A stretch of 64,000 bases of DNA from Bombus terrestris (taxonomy: Eukaryota > Arthropoda > Insecta > Hymenoptera > Apidae). Position 1 is the first letter of the stretch; every line of letters starts with the position of its first letter. The DNA is taken from positions 23,548,501-23,612,500 of the forward strand of contig NC_063275.1 of the NCBI RefSeq assembly GCF_910591885.1, read 5' to 3'. Shown piece after piece: positions 32,854-45,040 of the stretch. Under the pieces are notes generated by a model. That model ran no database searches and was not told the origin of the DNA. It saw only the letters and a list, made by a program, of their open reading frames with translations. Position numbers and translations under genes: made by a program.

Positions 32854-34319
32854 AGTTAGGAGTCACGGCTGGCGTGGTCGCGCATATGGATTTTGTGAAA
32901 CTAATTCAAAAACGCGTATAGAAATCACAGTTGTTAATACAGAAATGTATCGTTCCTCTGGTTTTATCAATTAATTGACAACTTTATTTGTCGCGATGCG
33001 TGTTTGTGATTTAAAAAAATATATTGAATCTTTTCTAAAAACCTAGGGAATATTGTCTTGTAAAAACTGAGAATGGGCCGAATTATATCGCTATGATTTT
33101 CAGTTAGCCGATCGGCAAAGAAAACAACCAGTCCTTAACAGACCGAAACGTTCAATTCTATCGATTGGTGAATATTTAACGAAAAATTCGTCGAAACAAT
33201 CACGATCGTATAAAACTGACATGTTAATAACAATAATAATACGTTTATCGATAATACGAATAATATCAATAATAATAACATGTTTTTTATAATACCATGC
33301 TACTCTGCATTCTTTACAGACTTGAATCTTTTCCAGCAATATTTTCGAATTACCAAATCACGTGCCGAGCTGCTCGATAAAGTGGATGCAAGTAAGTGGA
33401 AATCTAAGAGTAAATGCCTGCGCATAAGGGAAACGAATTGGAAATTTCTGCGATCGCAATTCGCGTTACGTGACCGTCTACACGGTATTTCATGGAAATT
33501 TCTCCAGAGACCCGGATGCACAGCCAGGACGAAGACGCCGGATCCAAAGATGATTCTACGTGTGTCCCCGAAACATCACGATCCGTCTTGCCCGGTGGAC
33601 AAATTTTCCAAGTTAGGTTAGGTACGTAGATGCCGGAGGGACCATCCCTGAGAACCTCGACAACGTGTTTCGTGTCGAGATTTGCAAAAGTAAAAGTTGA
33701 AACACCAGAATAGAAAGAATAAATTTTTTATGAATATTTACAACGGCGTGCGGAGATTTTTAATCTCGTCCGTAATCTCCGGCCCCTAATAAGAATTCTT
33801 ACGAACGTGTACATCTAAAGAAAATGAAATTTCACAGGTTTTTAATTAGCGACTAAGCGCTTTCGTAAGTGAGTTTGTCTTTTGAGAGAATATTTTTGCC
33901 CACTCATCGGCCATCGAGCGTACTTTTGATGCGATAGAACGTTCTTTGAGAAAGTTTAATGGAATCAGATAGAATTAGGATCTTCTTCTCCTGCAACTTT
34001 TAGTTTTGCTATGTGGTGCGCGTGTTCTTGCACGCTATTCTTTTTTTTATCATAAATGATCATACTATTTTTGATGTATCTTCTTTAAACAACTTTGCCG
34101 AATTTTCTAACACTTTGTTACGAACAATCACATACAACTTCCTTTTAAATATTCCTTTCTATTGATATGTGGTATAGTTAGTTAATTTAAGGGGACGGTT
34201 CAAATCAGCCTGTGATTTTGATTGTTTCGTGTCAAGAAGCTATTGCGTTACATTTCTATATCATTTTCCTCTCCTGCAAACTGCTACACTGCATGTACTT
34301 TTCTCTTCCTCTTCCCTCA
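32854..34319. other. Unassigned sequence
   Basis: Nothing assigned. A 113-codon frame at 33280-33621 (plus) resembles no family known to me. Confidence 0.4.
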
Positions 34320-34332
34320 CCTTTAATCTTAT

Positions 34333-34612
34333 ACCAACGGTCAAAGAAGAAATCGGCAGGTACCCAGAAAATACAAGGAAAGAACGGCACACATCCAAAC
34401 CAGCTGGCTGCTGAAACGAGCAAAACTCTCACAGAAAGAAGACTAAAAAGAAAACACCCCACTTACCTCACCAAGGAAATAAAATAGTCATCAAACTGGA
34501 AGATGGTATCTTGGGGATAACCATCCACATGTTATCTAGCAATTAAGTTAGACAAATTTACCAAATGTCCAGCTGAACAAATTGTAAAGTACAAATTAAA
34601 TAATAAAAAAAT
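34333..34612 (+). mobile_element. 5'-truncated Jockey-type LINE, family 2, with C-terminal coding remnant
   Basis: The plus strand reads VKEEIGRYPENTRKERHTSK, then after a frame change THPNQLAAETSKTLTERRLK and RKHPTYLTKEIK with a stop at 34485. This is the end of a Jockey-clade ORF2 (compare RRLKRQYPLDL in the other family). A 3' UTR with GTCCAGCTGAACAAATTG and an A-run follows. The flanks CCTTTAATCTTAT (34320-34332) and CCTTTTATCTCAT (34613-34625) look like an aged target duplication. Confidence 0.75.
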
Positions 34613-34625
34613 CCTTTTATCTCAT

Positions 34626-37600
34626 CTTTCCAGCGAAATCAATTCGCAACAGCGACTCCGTTGAAGAATGGATTTCTTACCATACCTATTCCAAGAAAAT
34701 GTTAGAAGTTACATAAGAACACTGTTCTTTGTTAAATATCAGCGCAATGTCTGACGAAACGCGAAGGAGGATAAGCGATTTCTGCGTGATATTTACGAAA
34801 AAATGGAAAGATCGTTCCTCCAGCGATCGACGCTATCTACTTAAACGTCACCGTGCGTGATTGGGCAAAGAAATTAATATTCAAGACGTATCAAGCTTCA
34901 AGAAAGCTGCGCGTTGATCTTTGTCCCGAATCCTCGTTCAAATGCCGCTCCGAGATGAAATAACAAATCGTGACACGTGGCAGATAAATGGACGCACCGC
35001 GAGACCATCGAAAAAATGCACGTCTCAAGCTTTGATTTAAACGAACAACGTAGCAAGTTCTGTCGTATCACCGCGCCAGTATTTTTCAAATTTTGATTCA
35101 AACGAAATTTCCATATTCTGACGTCAAACAAAGAGTATTCACGAAACGGCCAGAGGAAAAAATTCATGGATTTCGATGATCTTCTTTCGTTTGTGTTCTC
35201 TTTTGTTAGAAGGTCTGGTTGAGAATTCAATCCGACCTTCGGCCTGAGATAGATTTCAACGTTGTGCCATTATGAATTTGTCGGCCATTGTCATGAAATG
35301 CCAGGCATTCGTTCGTTTATTGCTCGAACGAAAATATCCCTATTTCCATATTCGATCCGGCCTTGAATTTATTTTTCTTCCGCTATATTTTCGCTGTTCT
35401 CGTTTCAACCATTTTGTGTTTTTCGAATATTTCTTTTTCGTGGTTTTCGCGATATCATCGTATTGGCGCTGCGATTTCGAGAGATTTAAAATAGTTGTAC
35501 GTTATTGTGTGTGTTTTATTAGGAGAAATTATACGTTACTGCCAAAAAAAAAACAATTTTTTTTATTACTTCTTCGTTAACACAGGATGTGAAAAATATC
35601 GAACGTATATTTTGATACGAAATTGGATTTTCATAAAATACGCAAACATAGGTATTGCTCGTCGGATGAGAACACCGTGATATTTGGAAACCGTGAAATG
35701 CTCAAGCTCTGCGATTATAAGTACGATTATTTTTATTCATAAACGTCAAACTTTCGCACGTCTATCGTGTTTTATGAACGATTTTGATTTTCCTCTCATT
35801 TGTAATTTCTACGTTGAACAGCAAATATTGAAAGAGTAAATATGAAAACTTCTACGATTGTGTACACAATGATATTCGCTTCAAATAATTTAACCATTCC
35901 ATTCAGCGCGTTTAATCCTTTAAGTGCTTCGAGTGCATAATCTTCAGCGCTTTTATGATCGCACGTGATACATCGTAGAATGGTTTAAAATTAATTTCAT
36001 CTGAAATATTATTTTCTGTCCTATTGTATTAATTTATTTTAAATAATATTTCTTATAATTTTATTGTCGACCACATGTTTTTTGACCAATTTATTTTCTA
36101 ACGAAAGAATATCAATCTTGAACTCTGTTAATTAATCGTAACAATTATATAATCTTTTTCGAATATTAAACGTACACCTTCAGAAGCTACTTTGATACAT
36201 TTTTACAAATATAAGCTCACTAAAAAGTTGTTTAAACGTCTCTCTATTTATTACTTCGTATGTAAAATTATGTAACTTTGTCACTTCCAAATAATCGATC
36301 GTACGTATGACAGAAAATTTCTCCTCTTCTAACATGATTTCCAACAACCGAATATCGAACAGAATTTAAAACATATTCCACTTACTAAATTCAAGCATTA
36401 AACTTCTTAGAATTATTTTGAGCTATTACCAAATACACCATATACGTCTAGATCGATCAAATACGATACAACCGTTTTATTTTCTTGTTCCGACAAATCC
36501 AATTAAATTCTTTCTATTCGTTTAATTAAAATAGCCAAAACTATTCGATCAAAGTTCGATGCAAATATCGAAAAAACTCGATTTCTCTGCCCTAACAGGG
36601 AAGAAAAAAAACGTTGGTAAGCGTTCATTTTTCGCGCTATTCCCGCCAAGTGATCCTGTTGAAACAAACAGAAGGGAGGCAAACAGATCTGGCTGGTGTG
36701 CAATCCGAAAAAAGTATCGATGGCATTGGGTCTCGTTTCGCGAGATAGCATCGCGAGGAACAACGCTGCCAACGAATAGAAGAAAACCGCTTGTGCTATC
36801 ATTCCCTTGTTTCTCTTTTGTTTGCGCCTTTCGCTTCTTTTTTTTCATGGTTTCACCATTTTTCGAACTGGACGCGAGAACACGATCCCTTGTTTCGATT
36901 TTTGCCAGTCAGTGCGCAGCAGCTGCAACTTTTTCTTTCTTTTTTTTTTTTGAAATCGATACATGGGCAGCTGTTTGTAAAACACGGTAGGCTTTGACGA
37001 TCTTCAAGCACTATAGTACTAAGTATCATAGTATCGTACGAACAACGTGTTCATTTATTGAGCTTATAGCATTCTTTGGTTCTGTTTGTTTGGTTGATGC
37101 GATAAGATCGTTGGTAATGACGATCCCACGATTGTTTCGATGTGTTTGTTTAAACTTTTACGATAATCACGTATTTTACAAAACACGTTTTAATTCTTAC
37201 ATTTGTCCGTCTCTTCTCTTTCTTCCAATTCCTTATTCTCAACTGTCTTGTTTCTACGAATATTCTACGAATATTTGCTTGTGAAATAACGCGCGATCAA
37301 TCTCCACAGACATATATTCTTTTTCTCTGCTTTTCGCTTCATTCGTCTGAAGCAGCCATTTTTAGAAGAATTTTGGATGCGTCCGCCCAAAACTTTGAGC
37401 GATGCGTTTCTCGTTTAAAATGCAATTCTGATTCACTGAATATTCGGGCAATTTTCTCTCACATCTCTGATATTCTCGAGCAAACACGTTTTATACGGCG
37501 ATTTATTGCTTTGGTAAATGTTTTTAACATCAGGAAAATCCTATTGTTCTGTATCCTCCCACAGCATCATCTACTCTACCATCTTACGTCTTCGATTATT

Positions 37601-37818
37601 CCTTTGCTTCTGAAATTTATACCTACCACAATTGCGTTGCGCGGGCACTATCGCTTTTCGAATAACATAATTATTTAGTAGTATAATTATTTATTTGCCG
37701 GATACGTTTCTCGATCCTCTTGTACTTGATCAATATCTCGGCCGACCTTCTCGATCTTCCACCGCGCGCACGTAGGCTTTGACGTTCCTTGCTTCGTGAA
37801 ATTTCATTCTCGTGACTA
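34626..37818. other. Unassigned sequence with a CpG-richer patch at 36560-36990
   Basis: AT-rich. The 36560-36990 patch gives overlapping frames of 99-143 codons on both strands; none starts with a convincing ATG context or resembles a known family. Confidence 0.4.
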
Positions 37819-38177
37819 TGACAAAGTGCTTGTCACGTAAAATAAAAAAAAGGAAATCTCAGATGAAAAGAGAAATAAAATATAAAAGAATAAAAAGAGA
37901 ATTTATTTTTGAACACTTAGCTTACACTAATTACAATTTGGTTCTGAACTCCAGCCCTGACTTTCCAAGACTGAAGCTCTTACAATTTGACTTTTGGTTG
38001 GATCTGTTTATTTTTTCTTTGTCACTCCCCAATATCCCCACTATCCACGCGTTTGGTAGGGGTCCGCGACCGTTGCCAGGCACGCCTTCTTCTAGAACAT
38101 TCGGCGAAAGGACCGTTGAGATATCGATGGCTCATTAGGCACTTCGGCGATATACATTGTTGCCGAGTGCCACCGCA
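37819..38177 (-). mobile_element. LTR-like sequence, copy 2 of the 21415 family
   Basis: Read on the minus strand it starts TGCGGTGGCACTCGGCAAC and ends GACAAGCACTTTGTCA. It shares with 21415-21860 the CATCGATATC...CCTTTCGCCGAAT block and GTGGGGATA. It is about 90 bp shorter. No flanking duplication was found (GACTA versus TCTTT). Confidence 0.6.
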
Positions 38178-38601
38178 TCTTTATCTCCGTCATTAGTCCA
38201 TCGGATTTGAAGTGTGCTGGTCGTGGCATGCTACTCGCAAGGTACGAGGATATAAAATATCACAACAGTAGATTCCAAGAATGCATTTCAAAACAACTGT
38301 TCCAATCGTTGTACCAAAAATTTCGTGACTGCGTTCCACGTCCATTTCCCTCGAATACAAGTATATCCATTCGAAAATAATGAAACTTTCCGCGGAACGA
38401 TAATTACGTCATCCGATGGAACGATATCCAACGATACAACGCGGGTTTTCAACGTGGACAGCCATCGTTCGCGGTTTCTCTCTGCCGCGGGAAAATGTTG
38501 GCGCGTCTCGTAACGAGAGTTGGTAGGCGATGCGCGTCCCGAAACACAAAACCGAGGGGAAAAAAACCAGGAGAAAGTCAACGGGCGCGAACAACGGGAG
38601 A

Positions 38602-38620
38602 ACGAGAGAGAGAGAGAGAG
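38602..38620 (+). repeat. (GA)n microsatellite
   Basis: An uninterrupted GA tract of about 8 repeats within a purine-rich stretch. Confidence 0.85.
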
Positions 38621-38895
38621 CATCGAGTGTCCCGAAAAAAGGAACGCGACACTGACATAAACGAAAAAAAAGAAAGGAAAAAAGCAAGAAGAAAAAGGTT
38701 GGCAAAGGAAAGAAACAACGCGTTCGTTTAATTTTCGACTGTAGGTAGCGCGACGAAAATAAAAAGCATTGGCAAGCACGAACTTCCCGCCGCCACCGTC
38801 CATCGGCTTCCCTCGAGACCTTTTTATTTCGTCCCTGTTTTTCCCTCGTGAAACAATTCCGCGGCGCCCCTGCTCATTGTTGAATCACGCGATCT

Positions 38896-38924
38896 CTTCC
38901 TTCCTTCCTTCCTTCCTTTCTTTC
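38896..38924 (+). repeat. (TTCC)n/(TTTC)n microsatellite
   Basis: Five TTCC units followed by TTTC units in a pyrimidine tract. Confidence 0.9.
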
Positions 38925-40225
38925 TGCTTCTCTTTCTGTTGCTCGAACGAGCAAACGAAATGGAGCACGAGAAACGGAAGAGGAGGAAAAGGCTAGAAAA
39001 AGGGACGGCGAAGAAACGAGAGAAAGAGAAAGAGAGAGAAACAATGGAGCAAGGCAAGTTTGGGGAAAAATGATAAAACTGTTGCAAAGTTTCCAGGCGA
39101 GCCGAGAACTTTGTTATTCCACTGGTCGGAGGAAGATTCATACGTAGTAAGTAGCAAGGAGGGTGACGGTGAACAGGCAAGATGCCTCGACACCGGCCAA
39201 CTTTCCGCGTGAAACTTCGAGATTGGAAATATTTCGTGGACGCCTGCCCCGTCCTTTTTTTTCTTTCTTTCTTTCTCTCGCTGAAAGAGGAAGAACCGGT
39301 CTGCCTGCTGGATTTCGATGCTTTACGCGCGTACGTATTTCATCGTAAATCAACCGATCGAAACTTTTCTGCTGGACGCGCGTATGGGGCTTTGGAATTG
39401 GATACCGAGGCGGAGAGAACGGTAAATCATTCGTTTAGTTTTGAATTTTGTATTTTGTTTAGTGGTCTGTGCCGTGAAAGAGATTCTCGTTCAATTGCTA
39501 TTTATTCGTACTTTTCGAGAACTCTCGTAGGAGTTAGAATGACAAAACGACGAATACTAATTAAAAGTAAAATTTATTCAAACGAAGCTGTGATTCGAAA
39601 AACAAGAGAAACTAACGATCGTTGTATTATTTACCTTCCAATTCTTTTTCTTTTTTTTTTCATTTATTTAATTTCTACTTTATAATTTATCCATCTGGAC
39701 ATTCGATCAATTTTTCTAGCTAACTTGCAATTTGTATTCTTAATCGTATTCTTAATCAGACTCGAACGATAAGACGAAAATGAAAATCACGTTTCTGTCT
39801 CTACAAACGAATCAGTATATGCAATCATGCTTTTGTCTTCGATAAAAGACACTTACGCGTTTCTAATCGCGAAAGCAACAAAGCCTAATACCGATCATTT
39901 TGACTGGTTCGGTAATTAGCCATTGCTAATCGTAATTTTACTTTCTGTTTCTCGTTTTACAAATAGAATTGTATACAATTAAGCACTCTAAGTTTACTGG
40001 TTATCGATGATTCGATATTGTTACTCGAGGGTTAGGTTAATAATCGATCGATAAACTCTATAAACCACAGCGTAGATCAAATAACTTTATTAATTAATAA
40101 AGCAGATTACACGATACCGTGATGCAAATTAGATCGATTAAAACGGAAACTATATGTACGTATAGAAAAAAATATATAATCGAGATTGAAAGAATGTCGA
40201 GAAAATTCAGCAAACGGAAGGGGTG

Positions 40226-40966
40226 CCAATAAAAAATGAACTTTTCCAATGTACGACGCACGATGAAGCAAAGAATCTTGAAATCGGTTTAACCCACAGC
40301 TTCAACTTCGTTCTACTGAAATTTGAGCTCTGTTTGCAGTTAAATCGTGAATTTTCTCGATCAAGCTTTCTTTCTTCTTGCTATCGGCAAATTAACGGAT
40401 CTACACGACGACACAAACGAAGAATAGGAAAAAAGAAAAAAGAGAAGAAAGAACGTTACTATATTATTACTCGAAAGGAAATATTTGCGCTGGCTGGCTG
40501 GACGGTTACTTGCAAGCAAGAATTACTCGATTCCGTGACTGCTTTCCGTATCTTCTCAAACAGGATCCCGCGTTCATTCGGATCCTTTGATGCAATATCG
40601 CGAATAAAAGTACTGGAAACGTGTTCAACCTCTCGATACAGAGGGATCCCTGTTGCACGAGAAGCACCGCTCGTGTCTTTTGTTTTTCGTTATCGATCGC
40701 TCTTTGTTGGAACTCGCTCCAATCAAACGTTAAATGTTGAAATTAAATATTTGAAATGCGGCAAATTCGAAGGATTAAAGTTAATCGATCGCATTTACTT
40801 TAACCCGTTTGTATTCACGGATCGGGTATCCAGAGATTTCGTATCATTCGTGCGACGGTTACGACCAGAGACATCTTTTGCGTCTGTTTTTTCATACGTG
40901 CGATTGAATGTCGTTCCATGCGAACGAAAGGGGGCAAAATGGTTTGCTTTTAAAAATGATAAATAG
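40226..40966 (+). other. Long open frame without ATG (247 codons), unassigned
   Basis: This is the longest stop-free frame in the window but has no ATG anywhere inside it. The translation is rich in Arg, Ser, Phe and Lys, as expected from TCG/TTT/CGA-rich DNA, and it includes a Lys/Arg/Glu-rich patch (RRIGKKKKEKKERYY). No domain, signal peptide or family motif was recognised. It may be a single exon, an old coding remnant or chance. Confidence 0.15.
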
Positions 40967-41371
40967 TATAGAGAATATAGATTGGTAATAAATAATATAA
41001 TTCTATTTTTAAAAAGGCACGCGAGATATCTTAATCACAGTTGAGGAAGGATTAACGAGAATTATTGAGATTCGTGCGAGACTGAAAATGATTTATCACC
41101 GAATAGGTAGAGGAGAATTTCTTTTAAAACTAATTTCAATTTTTTTAACGAATACGAATGTACAATTACTTTCCTATGTCATTTTCAAAAAATTGTTTCA
41201 ACGTTATCCTTACAGTGTTGATATAGGTAAAAGAGTACTACTATATATACAAATATAATTCTTCTCGAAATCATCTTCTTAAACTGTAAAAAAAGATTCA
41301 TTTTCGCTTTGATCCCCAATAATTTCACACTCATCGGTAAAATAAAATAATAAAAATGCACCATTACCCTG

Positions 41372-41671
41372 TTGAGAATTGTAGATCTTAATCGCCGAAA
41401 TAAATGTACAGGAGCACTCACGTTAGACGTAGAAATGATATTAAAATAGTTTCAGATTTATTTAATATGTGATGTACAAGATATTCGTAGATACGCATTG
41501 CACGCGTCTCACCATCTTTTTTCCACCATGCGTACGGAATAGTTGCATTCTTCTGTTTTACGAGGCGCTGCGCACGCACGTACTCTCACATACACTCATA
41601 CTCGTATATGTGTGTTACTACTATGCGGCTAATCCAGTGTAGCACACAATCTCATCAAACATATCTCAATA
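41372..41671 (-). mobile_element. Solo LTR (300 bp, TGTTGAG...CTCAATA) with perfect TACCC target duplication
   Basis: On the plus strand it begins TGTTGAGAATTGTAGATCTT and ends ACATATCTCAATA. TACCC flanks it at 41367-41371 and 41672-41676. Homologous copies lie at 55664-55975 (same strand) and 56875-57193 (opposite strand). I place the sense strand on minus because that direction ends in an AT-rich segment with AAATAAA-like signals. Confidence 0.85.
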
Positions 41672-41676
41672 TACCC

Positions 41677-41826
41677 CACTCCACTACTCCACCTCACTAG
41701 AGAAATAAAATAGCCAAACTCGAAAGCCATCCACATGTTATTTAGCAATTAAGTTAGACAAATTTACCGAATGTCCAGCTGGACAAATTGTAAAGTACAA
41801 ATTAAATAATAATAATAAAAAAAAAC
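41677..41826 (+). mobile_element. LINE 3' end (Jockey-type family 2)
   Basis: It shares with 34333-34612 the stretch from CCTCACTAGAGAAATAAAAT through CATGTTATTTAGCAATTAAG, then GTCCAGCTGGACAAATTGTA and an A-run ending near 41826. It directly abuts the TACCC repeat of the solo LTR, so either the LTR landed at its 5' edge or the LINE copy was already truncated there. Confidence 0.7.
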
Positions 41827-42624
41827 TTAATATACTCAAAGACCAAAGACGATGTCTCCGATAATCTTCCAAAAGGTTTCTAAGAACTTCCAAACGAACT
41901 ATTTTCCGTAATTACTCGTTTCATAAAAATTTCCCAAAAAAATGAACAAACGAAAGGAACAAATGGAAAATTATTTTTCTACGAATTTGTTATTCGTTCT
42001 GTATTTTCATCGATAAGAACTTGTTCTTTTCGACTAGTTGGGAACGTCGATTATAGGTTTTGTCTCGGGAACAGATTACGGTCCGTTCGACAGTGCGTTA
42101 GGAAGAGTTTGAAACGGGGGGCTTGGCGAACTGCATCTTCGTTGTACGTATTCAGTGAACCAAAGTTCGACGAGTGGCCGCGGGCTAGGGGAATTTGATT
42201 TCCGATAAATTCGTAGAGTACAGCCCAGAAGTATCCTGGCTAACCAGTAAGGCGGAAAAACTGATAAGATTTTGCCGGAGGCTCGTTCCTTTTATCATTC
42301 ATTTGCCAGTCCTTTCCTTATCCGTTTCTCCGAGACCAATACCACTTAAAAACGAGAATCTCCAACGACTGATTGTAGTTCCAGGTTATTCTTCGTGGTC
42401 CGCTTGCGTTTTACGGATTAAATAAAAAGGAAAGCTGGGAATTTTAAGGAGAGCAAAAATAGAAATGTTGAAAAACGTAGATCGACTAATCAAAGTCTGT
42501 TAATTCGAACACGAAGAGTACGATGTGAATTCGAAGATGAACAAAAATTCGTGAATATTGTAACAAAGAAATAAACTAAAGGAAGCAAATCTACGATACA
42601 AAATTTTTAACAATCTCGTTTGTA
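41827..42624. other. Unassigned sequence
   Basis: A CpG-richer patch at 42050-42420 has a 76-codon plus-strand frame that I cannot assign. The rest is AT-rich. Confidence 0.4.
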
Positions 42625-42838
42625 TTAGGTTGTCCGAGAAGTTTCTTTCGTTTTATGAGGAAATAATAGACGCACAACGTTTTTTGTTTTATATTATTTT
42701 GTTGAATTACGTACCATTCATTTTGTTCTGTTGAGATAAACACCGCGACATTTCACAGACTTGCTTTCACGTTTATACGAAGGTGCACTGTTGTAAGAAA
42801 CACGTTTGCGAAAGAAAGACACTTTTCGGACAACCTAA
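42625..42838 (+). mobile_element. Mariner-like MITE, copy d (complete, 214 bp)
   Basis: It starts TTAGGTTGTCCGAGAAGTTT and ends ACTTTTCGGACAACCTAA, flanked by TA. Same orientation as copy a. No coding sequence. Confidence 0.83.
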
Positions 42839-44262
42839 TAAGTTACTAAAGATCGTAAGTTACTGTTAAAAAAGGAGACGCGTGTTAAATGTCGTATGAA
42901 ATTTTAGTTTGGATACAGAAAGACTATTTAATTTTGTAGTGACAAAGCAGGTGGTAGAAGGCAGAAGGGTGTCTTGGAAAGTGAAGTGGAAGGTTGAAAG
43001 AGCGTCACAGGTCCCAAAACGCAAACACTTTGAACGTAGGCTCGCGTGATCCGTTCAAAGATGCATGCACGTCCTGGTTAATATTGAAACCTTAATTAAC
43101 GCTCCTCTGCGGACCAGAGGATCAATCTGCAGAATTTAAATTGAACGTTTCATTGTGCCTTCAATAATGCATTTCAATTTTCAAAGCGTTTCTTGCGCTA
43201 CCTGAACGGTAATAATGAACGAAGATGGTCAATGATGAATGTAGCGATTGTTAGAACGGAACTATCGCTCGTCTTTTTCCTCCTGTCTGTAGCGTACGAT
43301 TTTTTATTCGCAGATTCAAATTAGCTCGGATATAAAAATATTTTTGCAAGTCTACGAGCAATCGAATTTCTCAGAGCAATCTAATATCGCGAACTTCTAT
43401 TCAAATGTAAATTACAAAGAGAAGAAAATTTTCTTCCAACTGTTCTACACATTTATTTATGAGACTATTTGAAGATATTTTTGAAGATACATGGCAAGGC
43501 AAATAAATTTTATTCTATTATAAAAATACTAAGTTTACGTAAATTCTAGTAAGCCTCTATAGGTCTATGTATTGGATTAAGTGAACATTTTTAAAGACAC
43601 ACAAGAAGATCAATATCGTATTACAAAAATACTGACAAGTTCACATAAATTCTAGTAAACCAAAGATTCGTGAGATCAAGTTTGTCGTAATGTATTTGAG
43701 TATAATTTTATTCTTCCGCATTGACGATCTTCCATCTACTTGCAAATATTAGAACATAGTCGCCTTGAAATGATTAAACATTTAGTAAAGAAACAGGACA
43801 GTAATAAAAATTATTCTTTAACGTATCTCAAAGGAAGCATCTAAAAGGAAGCATTAAATCAAAGCATCTTATTAATTGTTCAATTATTTAGACACTAGAG
43901 ATACAAAAGATATCCACCATATAAAATAAACTTCCTAGTAAACGTCTGTGTGTGTTACCAAGACCCGAGAATCGCTGGACGAATTTTCACGCGGTTTTCA
44001 CCATTTTAAAGGACGTTCCTCGAGTAAGCTTTACGTATGTGGAACGTTAACTTACGACAAAAGGAAGTAGAAGTGGAAGATATGAACCAGAAACAATTTA
44101 CGAATATTCGTAATGTAACAGCGATTTTCTTCGCTGTGATCGTGTATTGTTCAGAATCGACCGATGCCACGATCGATGTCTCTATTTTTCGCGTGAGATA
44201 CGTCAGAAGCTTCACGACTTCTCCGTATGGCAATCGATGTTGCTTCACGGGCTACGAAACGT
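42839..44262. other. Unassigned sequence
   Basis: AT-rich, with no recognised gene or repeat. Confidence 0.4.
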
Positions 44263-44935
44263 TTAACACTTTGACTGCCACGCCGAAATCACATGTTTCG
44301 CTCAGGACGCAACGGGAGTATTTTTATTATTCGAAGCATATAATGGCAAAATAATAATAAATCGATGATGTAAGGCAGCCTTCTTCCCCGATGGACCGTT
44401 TATCTTATTGTTGGTCACGGGTGACCACCGTGGCGTCTTGGTAATAGTCGATAGCGACGTATTATAACGAGGCTTCGTTTATTTCAACAAACCATTCGCG
44501 TTTGTTATTGGTCGTAAGCAAAACGTGCAGAATATATCGTTGAAACGTGTAGAAGATACTAGTAAACGGTATTTGCTCATCGTATATATAATAGTAAGGT
44601 ATGTGCACACTTCTAACTTCAATTATACGATTATAAAGCCAGCATTTACGATTATTTTCTAAGCTGTGTTTATAATAATATTCGCAGATTACCCCTCAAA
44701 GATGTGGATGCAAACACAGTGCACCGTTAGATGCAAGATTTGTTCTCATCTTTTTTTATCGATGTTTTAATAAAAATGTTTAGTCGTTCAATGGGGCACT
44801 TTTTATTTCAAAGTATCTTCTATTTATCGGTTATATTAAAAATACCCTAACTGTCAATTTTCGTACAATTTTTACAATTGTAAGAAGTTGAAGCGCTCCG
44901 GTCACCAATGACCAACGTGGCAGTCAAAGTGTTAA
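44263..44935. mobile_element. piggyBac-like non-autonomous element with perfect 20-bp terminal repeats and TTAA (673 bp)
   Basis: TTAACACTTTGACTGCCACG at 44263-44282 is exactly mirrored at 44916-44935. TTAA ends match piggyBac target preference. Inside, GGTCACGGGTGACCACCGTG (near 44414) is related to the right subterminal GGTCACCAATGACCAACGTG (near 44901), so an end-like motif occurs twice in the same orientation. No transposase is encoded. The perfect termini suggest comparatively recent activity. Confidence 0.8.
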
Positions 44936-45040
44936 CGAGTCGATAGAAATTCACAAAATCGTCAGCCATGTGATTAAAAAAAGATTAAACAAGGATTTAA
45001 AGCATTAAAGAGGCGAAGACCGGGTATATCAGCTAATTGC

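Larger units (their letters stand above)
38178..41366. other. Unassigned sequence, CpG- and purine-rich at 38290-39430
   Basis: 38290-39430 is richer in CpG than its surroundings and has strongly strand-biased purine tracts (38560-38740 and 38970-39045) that create long spurious frames. It could be a promoter or first-exon region, but I found no exon with a recognisable protein. The remainder is AT-rich. Confidence 0.4.

Noticed and set aside
33612..33624. GTTAGGTTAGG motif considered as telomeric repeat
   Set aside because: Only two TTAGG units; too short to mean an interstitial telomere.
38288..38803. 171-codon minus-strand frame rich in Phe, Ser and Leu
   Set aside because: It is produced by strand-biased pyrimidine tracts and microsatellites; no ATG context, domain or signal supports a protein.
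39182..39685. 167-codon plus-strand frame
   Set aside because: Phe/Ser/Leu-rich low-complexity stretches from TTTC repeats and no recognisable family.
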